The notes under the pieces: generated by a model
What the model was told of the DNA's origin: nothing
The model's database searches: none
The model's input: only the letters and a program-made list of their open reading frames with translations
Shown here: one piece after another, positions 1-7,708 of the stretch
Numbering within the stretch: position 1 is the first letter of the stretch
How the letters are laid out: each line of letters begins with the position of its first letter
Translations under genes and position numbers: made by a program
Source: CAIOYC01 sp038327995
GTDB lineage: Bacteria; Pseudomonadota; Alphaproteobacteria; Caulobacterales; Caulobacteraceae
Assembly: GCA_038327995.1 (NCBI GenBank)
Contig: JBBQLP010000011.1
Span: 1 to 64,000 of the forward strand
Direction: 5' to 3'
Length of the DNA: 64,000 nucleotides

Positions 1-253
1 GGCCCAGAGTCGCGAACAGCTTGCCAACCTGTTCGATGTCGCGAACGCTGCTGATCGCCTGACGGCGGGCGTGCAGATTGCCGCCCTTGGCCAGAGTCAC
101 CAGCATTTCGACGAAGGGGCGAAGCTCCTTGGCCTTGGGCAGGGTGGTGACGATCTGCTCATGCTTGATCAGGCTCGCGGCCATGTTGGCGAACATCGCC
201 GTCCGGTGGGCCGAGGTGCGGCCGAGTTTGCGGTGGGCGTTACCGTGACGCAT
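1..253 (-). CDS. rplQ: 50S ribosomal protein L17 (3' end cut by window edge)
   Basis: Reading the minus strand from the ATG at 251-253 gives MRHGNAHRKLGRTSAHR, the near-invariant L17 N-terminus, and the frame stays open to the window edge, so about 84 residues are present and the C-terminus is missing. L17 sits near the polypeptide exit of the large subunit. It is the last gene of the rpsM-rpsK-rpoA-rplQ alpha operon and lies 176 nt after rpoA, a wider gap than between the other genes of this operon. Confidence 0.97.
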   Translation of the reverse strand, partial: MRHGNAHRKLGRTSAHRTAMFANMAASLIKHEQIVTTLPKAKELRPFVEMLVTLAKGGNLHARRQAISSVRDIEQVGKLFATLG

Positions 254-429
254 CTTAGTTGCTCCAGGGCCTTGGGCCCACCTTGCGGCGCGAAGGTTCG
301 CGCCTTGCCTCGACCAATCCGCCCCGTCTCCTCAGGGTCGGTCATCACGAAGCGCCGGGGCCCTCCACCGCGGGTGCGGCTTCGGCGAGCCCAGGAGGCG
401 AAGCCCCCGGAGTCAGCGCGGTAAGCGGA

Positions 430-1446
430 TCAGATCTGGTCTTCGAACTTCTTGGCCAGATCGTCGATGTTTTCCGGCGGCCAGTTCGGCACATCCATGC
501 CGAGGTGCAGGCCCATGCCGCCGAGCACTTCCTTGATCTCGTTCAGCGACTTGCGGCCAAAGTTCGGGGTGCGAAGCATTTCGCCCTCGGTCTTCTGGAT
601 CAGGTCGCCGATATAGACGATGTTGTCATTCTTCAGGCAGTTTGCGGAACGGACGCTGAGTTCCAGCTCGTCCACTTTCTTGAGCAGCGCCGGATTAAAC
701 GGCAGCTCCGGCTTGGCTTCGCCTTCCACCTTCTTCTTCGGCTCGTCGAAGGTAATGAAGAGCTGCAGTTGGTCCTGCAGGATGCGGGCGGCGTAGGCAA
801 CCGCGTCCACCGGCGTCACCGCGCCATTGGTTTCGACTTCCAGGATCAGCTTATCGTAATCGAGCGACTGGCCCTGACGGGTGGGCTCTACGCGATAAGC
901 GACCCGCTTGACCGGGCTGTAGAGCGCGTCGACGGCGATCAGGCCGATGGGCGCATCTTCCGGGCGGTTATGCTCGGCCGAGACGTAGCCCTTGCCGTTC
1001 TGCACGGTGAACTCGATACGCACCGAAGCGCCTTCATCGAGTGTCAGCAGCACGTGATCCTTGTTCAGAATCTCGATGTCCGACGGGGTCTCGATCTGAC
1101 CCGCAGTAATTGGGCCAGGACCTTCAGCGCGCAAGCTCATGCGCTTTGGACCCTCGGAGTGCATCCGCAACGCCAGTTGCTTGATGTTTAGAACGATGTC
1201 GACCACGTCCTCGCGCGCGCCCTCGATGGACGAAAACTCGTGCACGACGCCGTCAATTTGGATGGCGGTGACGGCGGCGCCCTGCAGCGAGGACAGCAGC
1301 ACGCGGCGGATGGAGTTGCCGAGCGTCACACCGAAGCCGCGTTCGAGAGGTTCGGCCACCATGCGCGCTTTGCGCTGGGCGTCCGAGCCGATCTCGATTT
1401 GCGGCTTTTCGGGGCGGATCAGCTCTTGCCAGTTTCTTTCGATCAC
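430..1446 (-). CDS. rpoA: DNA-directed RNA polymerase subunit alpha
   Basis: The 338-aa product is the usual length for alphaproteobacterial RpoA. The N-terminal domain, which dimerises and nucleates RNA polymerase assembly, carries the signature around LERGFGVTLGNSIRRVLLSS (about residues 34-53). A flexible linker near residues 235-250 leads to the alpha-CTD, which contacts UP elements and activators and shows the NCLKNDNIVYIGDL and GRKSLNEIKEVL helices. The start is GTG (MIERNWQELIRPEKP), which matches family N-termini. It lies 69 nt after rpsK in the alpha operon. Confidence 0.99.
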   Translation of the reverse strand: MIERNWQELIRPEKPQIEIGSDAQRKARMVAEPLERGFGVTLGNSIRRVLLSSLQGAAVTAIQIDGVVHEFSSIEGAREDVVDIVLNIKQLALRMHSEGPKRMSLRAEGPGPITAGQIETPSDIEILNKDHVLLTLDEGASVRIEFTVQNGKGYVSAEHNRPEDAPIGLIAVDALYSPVKRVAYRVEPTRQGQSLDYDKLILEVETNGAVTPVDAVAYAARILQDQLQLFITFDEPKKKVEGEAKPELPFNPALLKKVDELELSVRSANCLKNDNIVYIGDLIQKTEGEMLRTPNFGRKSLNEIKEVLGGMGLHLGMDVPNWPPENIDDLAKKFEDQI

Positions 1447-1515
1447 GGATGTCTCTCGAACGGATGCGGAGCGCGGGCCGGGCGGCCGCGCTTCTGATAA
1501 AAGAACGGGCGGCTA

Positions 1516-1905
1516 CTAGACGCGACGACGTTTGGGCGGACGGCAGCCGTTGTGCGGGATCGGCGTCACATCGCGGATGGTGGAGATGGTGAAACCCACC
1601 GACTGAAGCGCGCGCAGCGCAGACTCGCGGCCTGAACCGGGACCAGCGACGTTCACTTCGAGCGTCTTCACTCCGTGTTCCATCGCCTTCTTGCCTGCGT
1701 CTTCAGCGGCCATCTGGGCGGCGTAGGGGGTCGACTTGCGCGAGCCCTTGAAGCCCATGGTGCCAGCGGACGACCAGGCGATCGCATTGCCCTGCGCGTC
1801 GGTGATGGTGATCATGGTGTTGTTGAACGAAGCGTTCACGTGCGCCACGCCGGAAGTGATGTTCTTGCGTTCGCGCTTCTTGATGCGCTCGGGAGACTTG
1901 GCCAT
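1516..1905 (-). CDS. rpsK: 30S ribosomal protein S11
   Basis: The 129-aa product has the typical S11 length. It contains GVAHVNASFNNTMITITD near the N-terminus and ends in the diagnostic IRDVTPIPHNGCRPPKRRRV tail. S11 binds 16S rRNA on the small-subunit platform next to the E site and mRNA exit. It follows rpsM by 12 nt and precedes rpoA by 69 nt, the canonical alpha-operon order. Confidence 0.99.
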   Translation of the reverse strand: MAKSPERIKKRERKNITSGVAHVNASFNNTMITITDAQGNAIAWSSAGTMGFKGSRKSTPYAAQMAAEDAGKKAMEHGVKTLEVNVAGPGSGRESALRALQSVGFTISTIRDVTPIPHNGCRPPKRRRV

Positions 1906-1917
1906 TGCTGGTCTGAC

Positions 1918-2286
1918 CTACTTCTTCTTGCCGGCGATGGGCTTGGAGGGGCCCTTGCGCGTGCGGGCGTTGGTGTGGGTGCGTTGACCGTGGACTGGCA
2001 GGCCCTTGCGGTGACGAAGCCCGCGATACGACGCGAGGTCCATAAGGCGCTTGATGTTCATGGTCGTCTCGCGGCGCAGGTCGCCCTCGACGGTGTAGTC
2101 ACGGTCGATCGCTTCGCGGATCTGCAGCACTTCGGCGTCGGTCAACTGGTTGACGCGGCGGCTCTCTTCGATGCCGACCTTTTCCATGATTTCCTTGGCC
2201 GATTGGGGGCCGACGCCATGGATGTACTGGAGCGCGATCTCGACGCGCTTGTTAGTCGGGATATTGACGCCTGCAATACGGGCCAC
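1918..2286 (-). CDS. rpsM: 30S ribosomal protein S13
   Basis: The 122-aa product begins MARIAGVNIPTNKRVEIAL from a GTG codon and contains GLRHRKGLPVHGQRTHTNAR, the S13 signature. The basic GKKK tail reaches toward P-site tRNA. S13 forms inter-subunit bridges in the head of the 30S subunit. It is the first gene of the alpha operon. A strong promoter-like sequence lies 116 nt upstream (2402-2429), and the leader contains a hairpin and a T-tract motif also found before rpsJ. Confidence 0.99.
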   Translation of the reverse strand: MARIAGVNIPTNKRVEIALQYIHGVGPQSAKEIMEKVGIEESRRVNQLTDAEVLQIREAIDRDYTVEGDLRRETTMNIKRLMDLASYRGLRHRKGLPVHGQRTHTNARTRKGPSKPIAGKKK

Positions 2287-2317
2287 GTCTGTCGATCTCC
2301 TGGGTCGCGTACAAACA

Positions 2318-2355
2318 CGAAAAAAGGCCCCGGCTTCATCCTTGTCCTGGATGAA
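2318..2355 (-). other. rpsM leader: 7-bp hairpin followed by a GGCCTTTTTTCG tract
   Basis: In transcript sense the leader contains the arms TTCATCC and GGATGAA (2349-2355 and 2335-2341) around a 7-nt loop. About 5 nt later comes GGCCTTTTTTCGTGTTTG, with its last base at about 2312. An 18-nt tract differing at one position lies in the rpsJ leader (14334-14351). A hairpin near a T-run resembles an attenuator, but the stem does not abut the T-run, so this function is a guess. Confidence 0.4.
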
Positions 2356-2401
2356 ACAGGAGAGCCAGCGCGGGTTAGGCGCCCTTTCGCGGAAGGGCCC
2401 C

Positions 2402-2429
2402 GTTATAGGGAGCTTTGCGATTCCGTCAA
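2402..2429 (-). promoter_or_regulatory. Probable sigma70-type promoter of the rpsM-rpsK-rpoA-rplQ operon
   Basis: On the minus strand TTGACG (2424-2429) is followed by a 16-nt spacer and TATAAC (2402-2407). The -35 matches consensus at five of six positions, as does the -10. It lies in the 220-nt gap between adk and rpsM with about 110 nt of leader before the rpsM GTG. It implies that the alpha operon has its own transcription start rather than only read-through from adk. Confidence 0.7.
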
Positions 2430-2440
2430 CACCTTGTTGA

Positions 2441-2461
2441 GGGGAAGATCGGAACTTCCCC
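2441..2461 (-). terminator. Hairpin between adk and the rpsM promoter
   Basis: A perfect 7-bp stem (GGGGAAG/CTTCCCC) with a 7-nt loop lies 45 nt after the adk stop and just before the rpsM -35 box. It is placed to end the adk transcript, but no T-run follows, so a classical intrinsic terminator is not shown. It could instead protect the 3' end or be chance. Confidence 0.35.
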
Positions 2462-2506
2462 GTCCAAATCAGGGCCGCATTTTCGAAGAGGCTCTAAAGG
2501 ATGGCC

Positions 2507-3088
2507 TCAGCCCGCAGCCCTCGCCAGAGGCGGCAGCACCCCGTCGATGGCTGCGGTGACGCTTTCCACCGATCCCATGCCATCGACTTCATGCAGGGCG
2601 CCGCTGCCGGAATAGTAGGGCAGTAGCGGCGCGGTCTGGTCGTTGTAGGCCTTCAACCGCACCTTGTAGCTCTCGGGGTTGTCGTCCGCCCTGCCCTGCT
2701 CGGCGAAGCGCTTGGCGATGCGGGCGATGAGTTGCATCTCATCGACTTTCAGCCGCACCACAGCATCGATCTTCGCGCCACGCCGGGCCAGCATCTGGTC
2801 GAGCGCCTTGGCCTGAGCCACGGTGCGGGGAAAACCGTCGAAGATTGCGCCGCCAGCCGCTTCGGCTTCGGGCAAGCGCTCCTCGATCAATGCGATAACG
2901 ATATCGTCCGACACCAGATCGCCCCGCGCCAGCACATCCTTTACCTGAGCCCCGAGATCGGAACCCGAGGCGATGGCGGCGCGCAGCATATCGCCGGTGG
3001 AAAGCTGGACCATACCCCTCTCGTCCACCAGTCGCTTGGCTTGAGTGCCCTTGCCTGCTGCGGGAGGCCCGAACAGGATCAGGTTCAT
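2507..3088 (-). CDS. adk: Adenylate kinase
   Basis: This enzyme converts AMP and ATP into two ADP in the cytoplasm. The 193-aa product is the short form without a long LID insertion. The P-loop is GPPAAGKGTQAK at residues 7-18. The AMP-binding segment LSTGDMLRAAIASGS and the FDGFPRT motif follow. The ATG overlaps the secY stop by 4 nt, indicating translational coupling. Adk immediately after SecY is the standard order at the end of the spc operon in many bacteria. Confidence 0.98.
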   Translation of the reverse strand: MNLILFGPPAAGKGTQAKRLVDERGMVQLSTGDMLRAAIASGSDLGAQVKDVLARGDLVSDDIVIALIEERLPEAEAAGGAIFDGFPRTVAQAKALDQMLARRGAKIDAVVRLKVDEMQLIARIAKRFAEQGRADDNPESYKVRLKAYNDQTAPLLPYYSGSGALHEVDGMGSVESVTAAIDGVLPPLARAAG

Positions 3089-4452
3089 CGAGCGCCTCGC
3101 ATCGCGGGGGACGCTCCCTTCAGCTTCGACTTCTTGATCAGGCCTTCATACTGGTGGGCCAGAAGGTGCGATTGGATCTGCGCCACCGTATCCATCGTCA
3201 CCGTCACAACGATCAGGATCGAGGTGCCGCCAAGGTAGAAGTTGGTGGCCCCCAAATAGCCCGTCAGCGCTTCGGGCAACAGGCAGACGGCGGCGATGTA
3301 GAGTGCGCCGATCACCGTCAGCCGGGTCAGCACATAATCGAGATACTCCGCCGTCCGTTTTCCGGGCCGGATGCCGGGCAGGAAACCGCCGTATTTGCGC
3401 AGGTTCTCCGCCGTCTCATCGGGATTGAACACGATCGAGGTGTAGAAGAACGAGAAGAAAATGATCATGCCGCCAAACAGCACCATGAACAGGGGCTGTC
3501 CGTGCTGAAGCTGGCCCACAAGGCTCGGCACCCACTGCGCCCAGGGCGGCAGGTTGCCTTGCGCCAGAATGCCCATGACGGTCGCTGGAAGCAGTAGCAG
3601 GGATGAGGCGAAGATCGGCGGGATGACCCCCGCAGTATTGATCTTCAGCGGCATGAAGGAGCTGTCGCCGCCATACATCCGGTTGCCGACCTGCCGTTTG
3701 GGATACTGCACCAACAGCCGCCGCTGCGCCCGCTCCATGAAGACGATAGCCAGCACCACGCCGACGGCGAGAACCAGCAGGACCACCAGTGCCAGCGGGT
3801 TCATCGATCCGGTGCGAACAAGCGAGAACATCTGGAAGATCGAGCGCGGGAGGGCCGCCACGATCCCGGCGAAGATGATCAGGGAGACCCCGTTGCCGAC
3901 GCCGCGCGCAGTGATCTGCTCGCCCAGCCACATGAGAAATAGCGTGCCGCCCGATAATGTAGCTACCGTCGCCACCACGAAGAACAGGCCCGGGTCCTGG
4001 ACCACGCCTCTGGAGTTCTGCAGCCCCATGGCGATGCCGAAGGACTGCACCAGGGCCAACACCACGGTGAGATAGCGGGTATATTGGTTCAGGGTCTTGC
4101 GGCCCGCCTCCCCGCCTTCCTTGCGCAGCTTTTCCCACGGCCCATAGATCGTGCCCATGAGCTGGATGATGATCGAGGCGGAGATGTAGGGCATCACGTT
4201 CAGCGAGAAGATCGCCATGCGCTGCACCGCGCCGCCCGAGAACATATTGAACATCCCGAGGATGCCCTTAGCCTGCCCAGAAAAGGCGTTGGCGAAGGCG
4301 CTGATGTCGATACCGGGAATCGGCACGAAGGTGCCGAGCCGATAGACGATCAGGGCGCCCAGTGTAAACCAGAGCCGCTTGTGCAGATCGGTCGCCCGTT
4401 GAAAGGCGCCGAAGTTCATATTGGCGGCGAGTTGTTCTGCGGCCGAAGCCAT
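3085..4452 (-). CDS. secY: Protein translocase subunit SecY
   Basis: SecY is the channel of the SecYEG translocon in the inner membrane. The 455-aa product has ten hydrophobic segments. The first is preceded by a short amphipathic N-terminus (MASAAEQLAANMNFGAF), and the next loop has the plug-region sequence FVPIPGIDISAFANAF. The conserved cytoplasmic loop is present near QRRLLVQYPKRQVGNRMYGG. Unlike many genomes, where secY follows rplO within a few nt, here 220 non-coding nt separate them, so a local promoter is possible. Confidence 0.98.
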   Translation of the reverse strand: MASAAEQLAANMNFGAFQRATDLHKRLWFTLGALIVYRLGTFVPIPGIDISAFANAFSGQAKGILGMFNMFSGGAVQRMAIFSLNVMPYISASIIIQLMGTIYGPWEKLRKEGGEAGRKTLNQYTRYLTVVLALVQSFGIAMGLQNSRGVVQDPGLFFVVATVATLSGGTLFLMWLGEQITARGVGNGVSLIIFAGIVAALPRSIFQMFSLVRTGSMNPLALVVLLVLAVGVVLAIVFMERAQRRLLVQYPKRQVGNRMYGGDSSFMPLKINTAGVIPPIFASSLLLLPATVMGILAQGNLPPWAQWVPSLVGQLQHGQPLFMVLFGGMIIFFSFFYTSIVFNPDETAENLRKYGGFLPGIRPGKRTAEYLDYVLTRLTVIGALYIAAVCLLPEALTGYLGATNFYLGGTSILIVVTVTMDTVAQIQSHLLAHQYEGLIKKSKLKGASPAMRGAR

Positions 4453-4672
4453 ACGCTATCCCCGAGTTTGATTGGAACGACACATAGGGGGCGGATCGGC
4501 GCTTGTCATCATTTGGAAATGAGGCCGAGCACGCTGCCGGTGCCGCAGCGGCCGTCCGCCCTTCGACATAGCGCTCCACGCCTGCTCAGAATGACGAAGG
4601 TTTGGGAATCTCCCCTACAATCGCCGTGGAGAGTAGCGCTTCCTTCGAACCCACGTCGAACCGAGCAGCCGT
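4453..4672 (-). other. 220-nt non-coding insertion between rplO and secY, with inverted repeats
   Basis: No credible small gene was found. The segment holds CCTTCG (4560-4565) facing CGAAGG (4595-4600), and in transcript sense contains CCTTCGTCATTCTGAG, which resembles dispersed intergenic repeats of many proteobacteria. A shorter stem (TCTCC/GGAGA at 4609-4632) flanks it. It may be a repeat insertion in the spc operon or carry a secY promoter. Neither can be decided from one copy. Confidence 0.4.
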
Positions 4673-5164
4673 TTAGGCCGCCGCCTCTTCCGCAGGCTTT
4701 TCCTTCTTGGTCAACGTCAGGGCGCCGCCCGCATCCTCGATGGCCTTCTTGGCCGAGGCCGAGGCCGAATAGGCGGTGATCTTCAGCTTGCCGGAGATCT
4801 CGCCGTGGCCGAGCAGACGCACACCGTCCTTTTCGCGGCGGATCACGCCAGCGGCGATCAGGGCCGCAGCGTCGATGGGCTTTTTGGGATCGAGGCGACC
4901 GGCTTCGATGGCCTTGGCGAGACGCCACAGGTTCACCTCGGCGAACTTCAAGGCGTGGGGATTGTTGAACCCGCGCTTGGGCATCCGCATATGCAGCGGC
5001 ATCTGCCCGCCTTCAAACGCCTTGAAGCCGTGGCCGGTGCGGGACTTCTGCCCCTTGACGCCGCGGCCGGCGGTCTTGCCCTTGCCGGAACCTTCGCCTC
5101 GTCCAACGCGCATACGCCCCTTGCGAGCGCCTTCGTTGTCGGCCAGCTCATTGAGCTTTGTCAT
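4673..5164 (-). CDS. rplO: 50S ribosomal protein L15
   Basis: The 163-aa product starts MTKLNELADNEGARK and has the Gly/Lys/Arg-rich region GRGEGSGKGKTAGRGVKGQK (about residues 22-41) that threads into 23S rRNA. GFKAFEGGQMPLHMRMPKRG follows. The C-terminal globular part ends in an Ala/Glu-rich tail (KPAEEAAA). It lies 67 nt after rpmD and is the last ribosomal-protein gene before the secY-adk pair. Confidence 0.98.
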   Translation of the reverse strand: MTKLNELADNEGARKGRMRVGRGEGSGKGKTAGRGVKGQKSRTGHGFKAFEGGQMPLHMRMPKRGFNNPHALKFAEVNLWRLAKAIEAGRLDPKKPIDAAALIAAGVIRREKDGVRLLGHGEISGKLKITAYSASASAKKAIEDAGGALTLTKKEKPAEEAAA

Positions 5165-5231
5165 ATCGCCTTCTCCTTGGAGTCTGCGCCCGGCGATCGC
5201 CGGACTCGGCTTTGATTTTCGGATTGAAGGA

Positions 5232-5459
5232 CTAGCCTTCGAGCACTTCCACCATGTGGGCGACCTTGGCGATCATCCCGCGCACAGAGGGGGTGTCTTC
5301 CAGGGTGCGTTCGCGCCCCAGCTTGTTGAGGCCGAGACCGGCCAGCGTCGCGCGCTGGTCGTCCTTGCGGCGGATGGGGCTGCCGGTCTGGCGGATCGTC
5401 ACCGTCTTGGCGGCGGCGTCGCTCTTCGCCGAAGCAGTCTTTGCAGGAGCTTTGGCCAT
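5232..5459 (-). CDS. rpmD: 50S ribosomal protein L30
   Basis: The 75-aa product contains VTIRQTGSPIRRKDDQRATL and the typical GLNKLGRERTLEDTPSVRGM core of L30, with a closing VAHMVEVLEG. A 20-residue Ala/Lys-rich N-terminal extension (MAKAPAKTASAKSDAAAK) makes it longer than the about 60-residue E. coli protein. It follows rpsE by 5 nt in the spc operon. Confidence 0.97.
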   Translation of the reverse strand: MAKAPAKTASAKSDAAAKTVTIRQTGSPIRRKDDQRATLAGLGLNKLGRERTLEDTPSVRGMIAKVAHMVEVLEG

Positions 5460-5464
5460 GAGGA

Positions 5465-6064
5465 TCAGCCTTCCAGAGCGTCGGGCGACGAAGCGCCGTC
5501 GGTGCGGCGGCCGATGATGTCGCCGACCTTCTTGCCGCGCTTGTTGGCGATCTGACGCGGCGAGGACTGCTGCTTCAGCGCGTCGAACGTGGCGCGGATC
5601 ATGTTGTAGGGGTTGGACGAGCCGGTGGACTTGCCCACCACGTCATGCACGCCGAGGGTTTCCAGCACAGCGCGCATCGGACCGCCCGCGATCACGCCGG
5701 TGCCCGGAGGCGCTGACCGCAGCACAACCTTGCCCGCACCGTGACGGCCAGCGCCGTCGTGGTGCAAGGTGCGGCTTTCGCGCAGCGGCACGCGGATCAT
5801 GGTCTTCTTGGCCTCTTCGGTCGCCTTGCGGATCGCCTCGGGCACTTCGCGGGCCTTGCCGTGGCCAAAGCCGACGCGGCCCTTGCCGTCGCCCACCACC
5901 ATCAAGGCGGCGAACGAGAACCGGCGTCCACCCTTTACGGTCGCAGCGACACGGTTGATGTGCACCAGTTTTTCAACGATGTCGCCCTCGGCGCGCTCTT
6001 CGGGAGCGTTCCGGCCCCGATCACGACGTTGACCGCCGCCGCCCTGTTGGTTGTCACGAGCCAT
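5465..6064 (-). CDS. rpsE: 30S ribosomal protein S5
   Basis: The 199-aa product has the S5 double-stranded RNA-binding fold with VVKGGRRFSFAALMVVGDGK and GKAREVPEAIRKATEEAKK, and the C-terminal domain with APPGTGVIAGGPMRAVLE. S5 helps set decoding fidelity and mRNA helicase activity. It has a Gly/Gln/Arg-rich N-terminal extension of about 28 residues and a C-terminal extension beyond the E. coli length. It lies between rplR and rpmD with gaps of 11 and 5 nt. Confidence 0.98.
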   Translation of the reverse strand: MARDNQQGGGGQRRDRGRNAPEERAEGDIVEKLVHINRVAATVKGGRRFSFAALMVVGDGKGRVGFGHGKAREVPEAIRKATEEAKKTMIRVPLRESRTLHHDGAGRHGAGKVVLRSAPPGTGVIAGGPMRAVLETLGVHDVVGKSTGSSNPYNMIRATFDALKQQSSPRQIANKRGKKVGDIIGRRTDGASSPDALEG

Positions 6065-6075
6065 CTAGCGTTTCC

Positions 6076-6432
6076 TTAGAAATTCAGGCCGGCTTCGCGC
6101 GCGGCGTCGGCCAGGGCCTTGACCCGGCCATGATAGATGTAGCCGCCGCGGTCGAACACGACGTCCTTCAGACCCTTTTCGATGGCGCGTTCGGCCACGA
6201 GCTTGCCGACGGCGGCCGCAGCCTCCTTGTCGGCGCCCTTGTCCGGCCCCGTCTTCTCCACCGACGAGGCGGCGACGATGGTCACGCCCCGCGCATCGTC
6301 GATGATCTGGGCGTAAATGTTCTTGTTGGAGCGGAAGACCGACAGACGCGGACGACCAGCGCCGACCTTCTTCAGGCGGGTGCGGTTGCGCTGGGCGCGC
6401 TTCAGGGATGATTCGCGAGGAGAAAGAGCCAT
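6076..6432 (-). CDS. rplR: 50S ribosomal protein L18
   Basis: The 118-aa product includes RPRLSVFRSNKNIYAQIIDD, the 5S rRNA-binding core, and ends FDRGGYIYHGRVKALADAAR followed by EAGLNF, which is diagnostic for L18. It acts in the 5S rRNA central protuberance. It lies 3 nt after rplF and 11 nt before rpsE. Confidence 0.98.
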   Translation of the reverse strand: MALSPRESSLKRAQRNRTRLKKVGAGRPRLSVFRSNKNIYAQIIDDARGVTIVAASSVEKTGPDKGADKEAAAAVGKLVAERAIEKGLKDVVFDRGGYIYHGRVKALADAAREAGLNF

Positions 6433-6435
6433 GGC

Positions 6436-6969
6436 TTACTTCTTCTTGCCTTCCTTGCGGCGGACTTTCTCGCCTTGGTAACGCACGCCCTTACCCTTGT
6501 AGGGCTCGGGGGGGCGGAGACGACGGATGCGGGCGGCGACTTCGCCCACCGCTTGCTTGTCGATGCCCGCGATGCGGATTTCGGTCTGCTTGGGCACCGC
6601 GAAGGCGATGCCTTCCGGCGGCGGCATATCAACGTCATGCGAGAAGCCGAGTTGCAGCGACAGGTTGGAGCCCTTCATCGCCGCGCGATAGCCGACGCCC
6701 ACGAGTTCGAGCACTTCCTCGAAGCCCTTGGTGACGCCCTCGACCATGTTGGACGAAAGCGTGCGCGACAGGCCCCACATGGCGCGTGCGCGCTGGGTGT
6801 CGGCACGGGGGACAAAGCTAAGCGCACCGTCGGCGTGCTTGATCTCGATCTCTTCCGGCACGGTGTAGGCGAGCTGGCCTTTCGGGCCCTTCACCTGGAG
6901 GTCCTGCCCGCTGAGCGTGACGGTCACGCCCGACGGGATGGTAATGTCTTTTTTTCCGATACGAGACAT
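6436..6969 (-). CDS. rplF: 50S ribosomal protein L6
   Basis: The 177-aa product begins MSRIGKKDITIPSGVTVTL and has the L6 C-terminal signature PEPYKGKGVRYQGEKVRRKE. Two homologous alpha/beta domains are expected. L6 binds 23S rRNA near the factor-binding site. It lies 1 nt after rpsH and 3 nt before rplR, so translation is probably coupled. Confidence 0.98.
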   Translation of the reverse strand: MSRIGKKDITIPSGVTVTLSGQDLQVKGPKGQLAYTVPEEIEIKHADGALSFVPRADTQRARAMWGLSRTLSSNMVEGVTKGFEEVLELVGVGYRAAMKGSNLSLQLGFSHDVDMPPPEGIAFAVPKQTEIRIAGIDKQAVGEVAARIRRLRPPEPYKGKGVRYQGEKVRRKEGKKK

Positions 6970-6970
6970 A

Positions 6971-7369
6971 TCAGTACACCCGGCAGAGGACTTCGCCGCC
7001 GACCTTCTGGTCGCGGGCGGCGTTGTCGCTCATCACGCCCTTGGACGTGGAGAGAATGGAAATCCCAAGGCCGTTCTTCACCGGCTTCAGATCGACGATC
7101 GACGAATAGACCCGCCGACCGGGGGTGGAGATGCGCTTGATCTCCGCGATCACGGGCTCGCCGTCGAAATACTTCAGCTCGATCTCGAACTGGGGATGCT
7201 CGCCCGGCTCTTCGATCAACGCATAGCTACGGATGTAGCCTTCGTCCTGGAGCACGTCGAGCACGCGACCGCGCATCTTGGATGCGGGCGTGACCACCTT
7301 GGAACGCTTGCGCATGGCGGCGTTCTTAATGCGGGCGATCATATCGCTGAGGGGATCGTTCATGGACAT
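6971..7369 (-). CDS. rpsH: 30S ribosomal protein S8
   Basis: The 132-aa product starts MSMNDPLSDMIARIKNAAMR and ends STSKGVMSDNAARDQKVGGE, then VLCRVY, the conserved S8 terminus. S8 binds the helix 21 region of 16S rRNA in the central domain and is the spc-operon translational repressor in E. coli. Whether it represses here is not shown. It lies 14 nt after rpsN and 1 nt before rplF. Confidence 0.98.
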   Translation of the reverse strand: MSMNDPLSDMIARIKNAAMRKRSKVVTPASKMRGRVLDVLQDEGYIRSYALIEEPGEHPQFEIELKYFDGEPVIAEIKRISTPGRRVYSSIVDLKPVKNGLGISILSTSKGVMSDNAARDQKVGGEVLCRVY

Positions 7370-7383
7370 TGTCTAACCCTCCC

Positions 7384-7689
7384 CTACCAGCTCGACTTGA
7401 CGAGGCCGGGGATCTGCCCGTTGGAACCGAGGTCCCGAAGCGCGATCCGGCTCATTTGCAGCTTGCGGTAATAGGCGCGCGGGCGGCCCGTCACATCGCA
7501 GCGGTTGCGGATGCGGACAGCCGAGGAGTTGCGCGGCAGTTCCGCCAGCTTGAGGCGCGCCTCGAAGCGTTCCTCCAGCGACTTGGAATCGTCGTTTGCG
7601 ATCGCCTTCAGGGCGTCGCGCTTGGTCGCATATTGCTTGACCAGGCGCTTGACCATGTTGTTGCGATTGACGGCGCTTTTCTTTGCCAT
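7384..7689 (-). CDS. rpsN: 30S ribosomal protein S14 (zinc-free form)
   Basis: The 101-aa product has the S14 signature RNRCDVTGRPRAYYRKLQMS and ends LVKSSW. It lacks the paired CxxC motifs of the short zinc-binding S14, so it is the longer zinc-independent type typical of proteobacteria. It is in the standard place between rplE (19 nt) and rpsH (14 nt). Confidence 0.98.
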   Translation of the reverse strand: MAKKSAVNRNNMVKRLVKQYATKRDALKAIANDDSKSLEERFEARLKLAELPRNSSAVRIRNRCDVTGRPRAYYRKLQMSRIALRDLGSNGQIPGLVKSSW

Positions 7690-7708
7690 GTGCTTGCTTT
7701 CCTTCCCG

